A DNA stretch of 64,000 nt, taken from positions 124,001 through 188,000 of the forward strand of contig NZ_VIRL01000010.1 in assembly GCF_006874465.1 (NCBI RefSeq). Direction: 5' to 3'. This DNA comes from Microbispora bryophytorum. GTDB lineage: Bacteria > Actinomycetota > Actinomycetes > Streptosporangiales > Streptosporangiaceae. The translations under genes and the position numbers were made by a program. Under the pieces are notes generated by a model, which made no database searches, was not told the origin of the DNA, and worked only from the letters and a program-made list of their open reading frames with translations. Below are positions 61,934 to 64,000 of this stretch, piece after piece; position 1 is the first letter of the stretch; every line of letters starts with the position of its first letter.

Positions 61934-63058
61934 CTACGCGGCCGGTGCGAGGGCGAGCGTGCCGCCGGGCGCCGGTGCGACCCGCGCGCCGAACTCCCGG
62001 CAGAGACCGTCGAGCGTCGCCCGCAGCCACTCGCGGTCCTCGCCGCGGGCGTGCCGCAGCCGCATCCGCACGGCCCGCATCGGCGCCATCCGCAGCTCCA
62101 GCAGCCGCCCCGACGCCGCCTCGGCGGTCGCGAAGTACAGCAGCCGCAGGTCGTCGCGGTACTTCTCGTAACCGGCGATGCCCTCGTAATCGTCGATGAA
62201 GTCGCCGCAGCCGTAGAGGATCAGCCGGTCCCGGTACACCTCGGCCGGGCGGGGATGGTGAGAGGAGTGGCCGTGGACGAGATCGACGCCGCCCTCGACC
62301 AGCGCGTGCGCGAACTCGACCTGGTCGTCCTCGACCTCATAGCCCCAGTTGGAACCCCAATGGATGGAGACGACCACGATGTCCCCCGGCCGCCTGGCCT
62401 GCCGGACACGGTGGACCGTCGCCGCCGCGGCGTCGCGGGACGGCCCCGGCAGGAAGGCCACCCCCGGCCGGTCGCGGGCCGCCGCCCACTCGCCGGGGAC
62501 GCCGCTGGACGGCATCGCGACCGCGAACACCAGGACCCGCCCGCCGCCGGGGAGCGCCACAACAGCGGGCCGCCGCGCCTCGTCCTCGTCCCGTCCCGCG
62601 CCCGCCTGGTCGAGTCCCGCCCCCGCCAGCGCGTCCAGCGTCTCGGTGAGCCCCTGGACGCCGAAGTCGAGCACGTGGTTGTTGGCCAGCACGCACACGT
62701 CGGGCCGGGCCACGGCCAGGGCGGGGAGGTTGGCCGGGTTCATCCGGTAGTGCACCTGCTTGCCCGGAGCGAAGTCGCGGCCACGGGTGACGCTCGTCTC
62801 CAGGTTCAGCACGCGTACGTCGGGGGCGGCCTCGTCCAGCACCTCCAGGGCGTCGCCCCAGGGCCAGGAGTAGCCGACCGGCCGCGGGATCGGGCCGTTC
62901 GCCTCCTCCGCCAGCTCGACGTACGCGCGGGCGTCCTGGACGGCCGACTCCTCAAGCGCGGGATCGCCGGGGTGCGGGAGGATCTGGTCGACGCCCCGGC
63001 CCAGCATGACGTCGCCGCACAGGAACAACGTCACCGGGTCCCCGGCGGCCGACCGCAT
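61934..63058 (-). CDS. CapA/PgsA-family metallophosphoesterase-like protein
   Basis: 374 residues without a signal peptide. The PGA_cap fold is shown by TLFLCGDVMLGRGVDQILPH, VLNLETSVT, CVLANNHVLDFGVQGLTETL, IHWGSNWGYEVEDDQVEFAH and VHGHSSHHPRPAEVYRDRLI. These supply the Asp, Asn and His residues of a metal site. Relatives take part in poly-gamma-glutamate synthesis or act as phosphodiesterases; many actinobacterial members are cytoplasmic and uncharacterised. The gene lies between the methyltransferase and the CBS protein on the same strand. Confidence 0.9.
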   Translation of the reverse strand: MRSAAGDPVTLFLCGDVMLGRGVDQILPHPGDPALEESAVQDARAYVELAEEANGPIPRPVGYSWPWGDALEVLDEAAPDVRVLNLETSVTRGRDFAPGKQVHYRMNPANLPALAVARPDVCVLANNHVLDFGVQGLTETLDALAGAGLDQAGAGRDEDEARRPAVVALPGGGRVLVFAVAMPSSGVPGEWAAARDRPGVAFLPGPSRDAAAATVHRVRQARRPGDIVVVSIHWGSNWGYEVEDDQVEFAHALVEGGVDLVHGHSSHHPRPAEVYRDRLILYGCGDFIDDYEGIAGYEKYRDDLRLLYFATAEAASGRLLELRMAPMRAVRMRLRHARGEDREWLRATLDGLCREFGARVAPAPGGTLALAPAA

Positions 63059-63136
63059 CTCACCCCTCCTCGGGCAGCGCGCGGCAGCCAGTCACACCTC
63101 CATCCTGCCCCCTGGCTTCCGGCGGGCGCGGCCGGG

Positions 63137-63949
63137 TCAGGTCACGCGGCAGAGGATCTCGCCGTGCGGGACGCTGAACCAGGCGTCCTCGCTCGCGGCC
63201 CACTCCCGCCAGCCGCCGGCGATCCGCCGCAGGTCGTCCTGCGTGGCGTGGCCCCCTTCGACCGCACGGTCCGCGTAGGAGGACTGGACCGTCCGGTCGG
63301 CCCACAGCCCGCCCCACCAGTCCCGCTCCTCCGGGGCGGCGTAGCACCAGGTGGACGACGACGAGGTGATGTCGGTGAATCCGGCCTCCCTCGCCCAGGC
63401 CCGCAGGCGGCGCCCGGCGTCGGGCTCGCCGCCGTTGGCGCGGGCCACCCGGCGATAGAGGTCGAGCCAGTCGTCCAGGGCCGGGATCTGCGGATACCAC
63501 ACGAAGCCGGCGTAGTCGGAGTCGCGGACCGCGACGATCCCGCCCGGCTTGGTCACCCGCCGCATCTCGCGCAGCGCGCCCACCGGGTCGCCGACGTGCT
63601 GCAGGACCTGGTGGGCGTGCACCACGCAGAAGGAGGCGTCGGGGTAGCCGAGCGCGTTGACGTCGCCCGTCGTGAAGCTCACATTGCCCAGGCCGCGCGC
63701 CTGCGCCTCCCGGCGCGCCTGCTCCAGGATGCCCGGCTCGCTGTCGAGTCCGATCACCTCGCCCTGCGGGACCAGTCCGGCCAGGTCGGCGGTGATCGTG
63801 CCAGGACCGCAGCCGACGTCCAGGATCCGCATGTGGGGCTTCAGCTCGCCCAGCAGGTACGCCGCCGAGTTGGCGGCCGTACGCCAGCGGTGGGAGCGCA
63901 GCACGGACTCGTGGTGGCCGTGGGTGTACACGGCCGTTTCGTTCGCCAT
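63137..63949 (-). CDS. Class I SAM-dependent methyltransferase
   Basis: 270 residues from ATG 63949; in-frame codons extend to 63997 at the window edge. Motif I is RILDVGCGPGTITADLAGLV, followed by VIGLDSEPGILEQARREA (SAM ribose acid), VSFTTGDVNALGYPDASFCV, and motif IV region VHAHQVLQHVGDPVGALREM. This is a UbiE/Methyltransf_11-type small-molecule enzyme; the acceptor is unknown. The rest of its operon, if any, lies to the right of the window. Confidence 0.88.
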   Translation of the reverse strand: MANETAVYTHGHHESVLRSHRWRTAANSAAYLLGELKPHMRILDVGCGPGTITADLAGLVPQGEVIGLDSEPGILEQARREAQARGLGNVSFTTGDVNALGYPDASFCVVHAHQVLQHVGDPVGALREMRRVTKPGGIVAVRDSDYAGFVWYPQIPALDDWLDLYRRVARANGGEPDAGRRLRAWAREAGFTDITSSSSTWCYAAPEERDWWGGLWADRTVQSSYADRAVEGGHATQDDLRRIAGGWREWAASEDAWFSVPHGEILCRVT

Positions 63950-64000
63950 GTCGTCCACGATCCCATGTGTCTCGCCATTCGAGCAATTATGTTTCAATAA

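Noticed and set aside
61193-64000. A 935-codon open frame on the plus strand across the last 2.8 kb
   Set aside because: It is antisense to three well-supported genes (CBS-BON, CapA-like, methyltransferase) and its translation is rich in Arg, Gly, Pro and His without any family signature. Long antisense frames are normal in DNA this GC-rich.

Overview
The window is high-GC actinobacterial DNA. Sparse AT-rich promoter islands, GTG/TTG starts, many LuxR/TetR/ECF regulators, a bifunctional geosmin synthase and a stand-alone cellulose-binding protein point to a filamentous actinomycete. The gene style would fit Streptosporangiales relatives, but that placement is inference. There is no rRNA, tRNA, CRISPR array or recognisable transposase. 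Low-complexity tandem repeats are unusually common, both inside genes and right behind stop codons.

Layout. (1) 1-8.2 kb: the start of a secreted hydrolase gene, a PaaX-type regulator, then a divergent organosulfur operon. That operon holds a DszB-like sulfinate desulfinase, an Ssu-type ABC importer (lipoprotein, ATPase, permease), a class II aldolase and an SsuD-type flavin monooxygenase. (2) 8.4-21.4 kb: a redox/stress neighbourhood around a truncated ECF41-type sigma factor with a His/Asp tandem-repeat N-terminus. Four nearby genes (LtrA-like, NmrA-like, ferritin-like, cupin) carry the same promoter, (T/C)GTCACA-N16-NGTC, which resembles the known ECF41 signature. A LAL-type LuxR regulator broken by one extra C, a P450 and a flavoprotein hydroxylase also lie here. 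(3) 21.3-28.9 kb: AlkA-like glycosylase, stand-alone condensation-domain protein with a tiny overlapping upstream ORF, LysE exporter, sulfotransferase, lipoprotein, IclR regulator, and a divergent ArsR/SDR pair sharing a perfect 12-bp-arm operator.

(4) 28.9-35.3 kb: an encapsulated-terpene operon. Two EshA-like family 2B encapsulin shell genes flank geosmin synthase, all with overlapping start/stop codons, and a polyprenyl diphosphate synthase lies upstream. The two shell genes share 342 bp of perfect identity, which suggests recent gene conversion. (5) 35.4-39.5 kb: a Cml-type chloramphenicol exporter with a 21-codon leader ORF, and a DrrAB-type ABC exporter with a divergent TetR regulator and operator. 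(6) 39.5-54.9 kb: an acyl-CoA/aldol catabolic regulon (two MFS carriers, VOC protein, DUF35 plus thiolase-fold protein, NDP-forming acyl-CoA synthetase, acyl-CoA dehydrogenase, MaoC hydratase, SDR). Six promoter sites all have two CTAG-like cores exactly 13 bp apart, and a TetR gene in the middle is the likely regulator. Inserted in this stretch are a CBM2 protein, an AraC/hydrolase pair, a propeller lipoprotein and a partial duplication of the acyl-CoA synthetase gene.

(7) 54.9-64 kb: two pirins and a GNAT protein with a MarR regulator, a histidine kinase/response regulator pair followed by an ABC exporter, a CBS-BON protein, a CapA-like protein and a methyltransferase.

The leads most worth following are the DszB-containing sulfur operon, the ECF41 promoter set, the double-shell geosmin operon, the CTAG regulon, and codon-phase tandem repeats that duplicate the last codons plus the stop codon of three unrelated genes.
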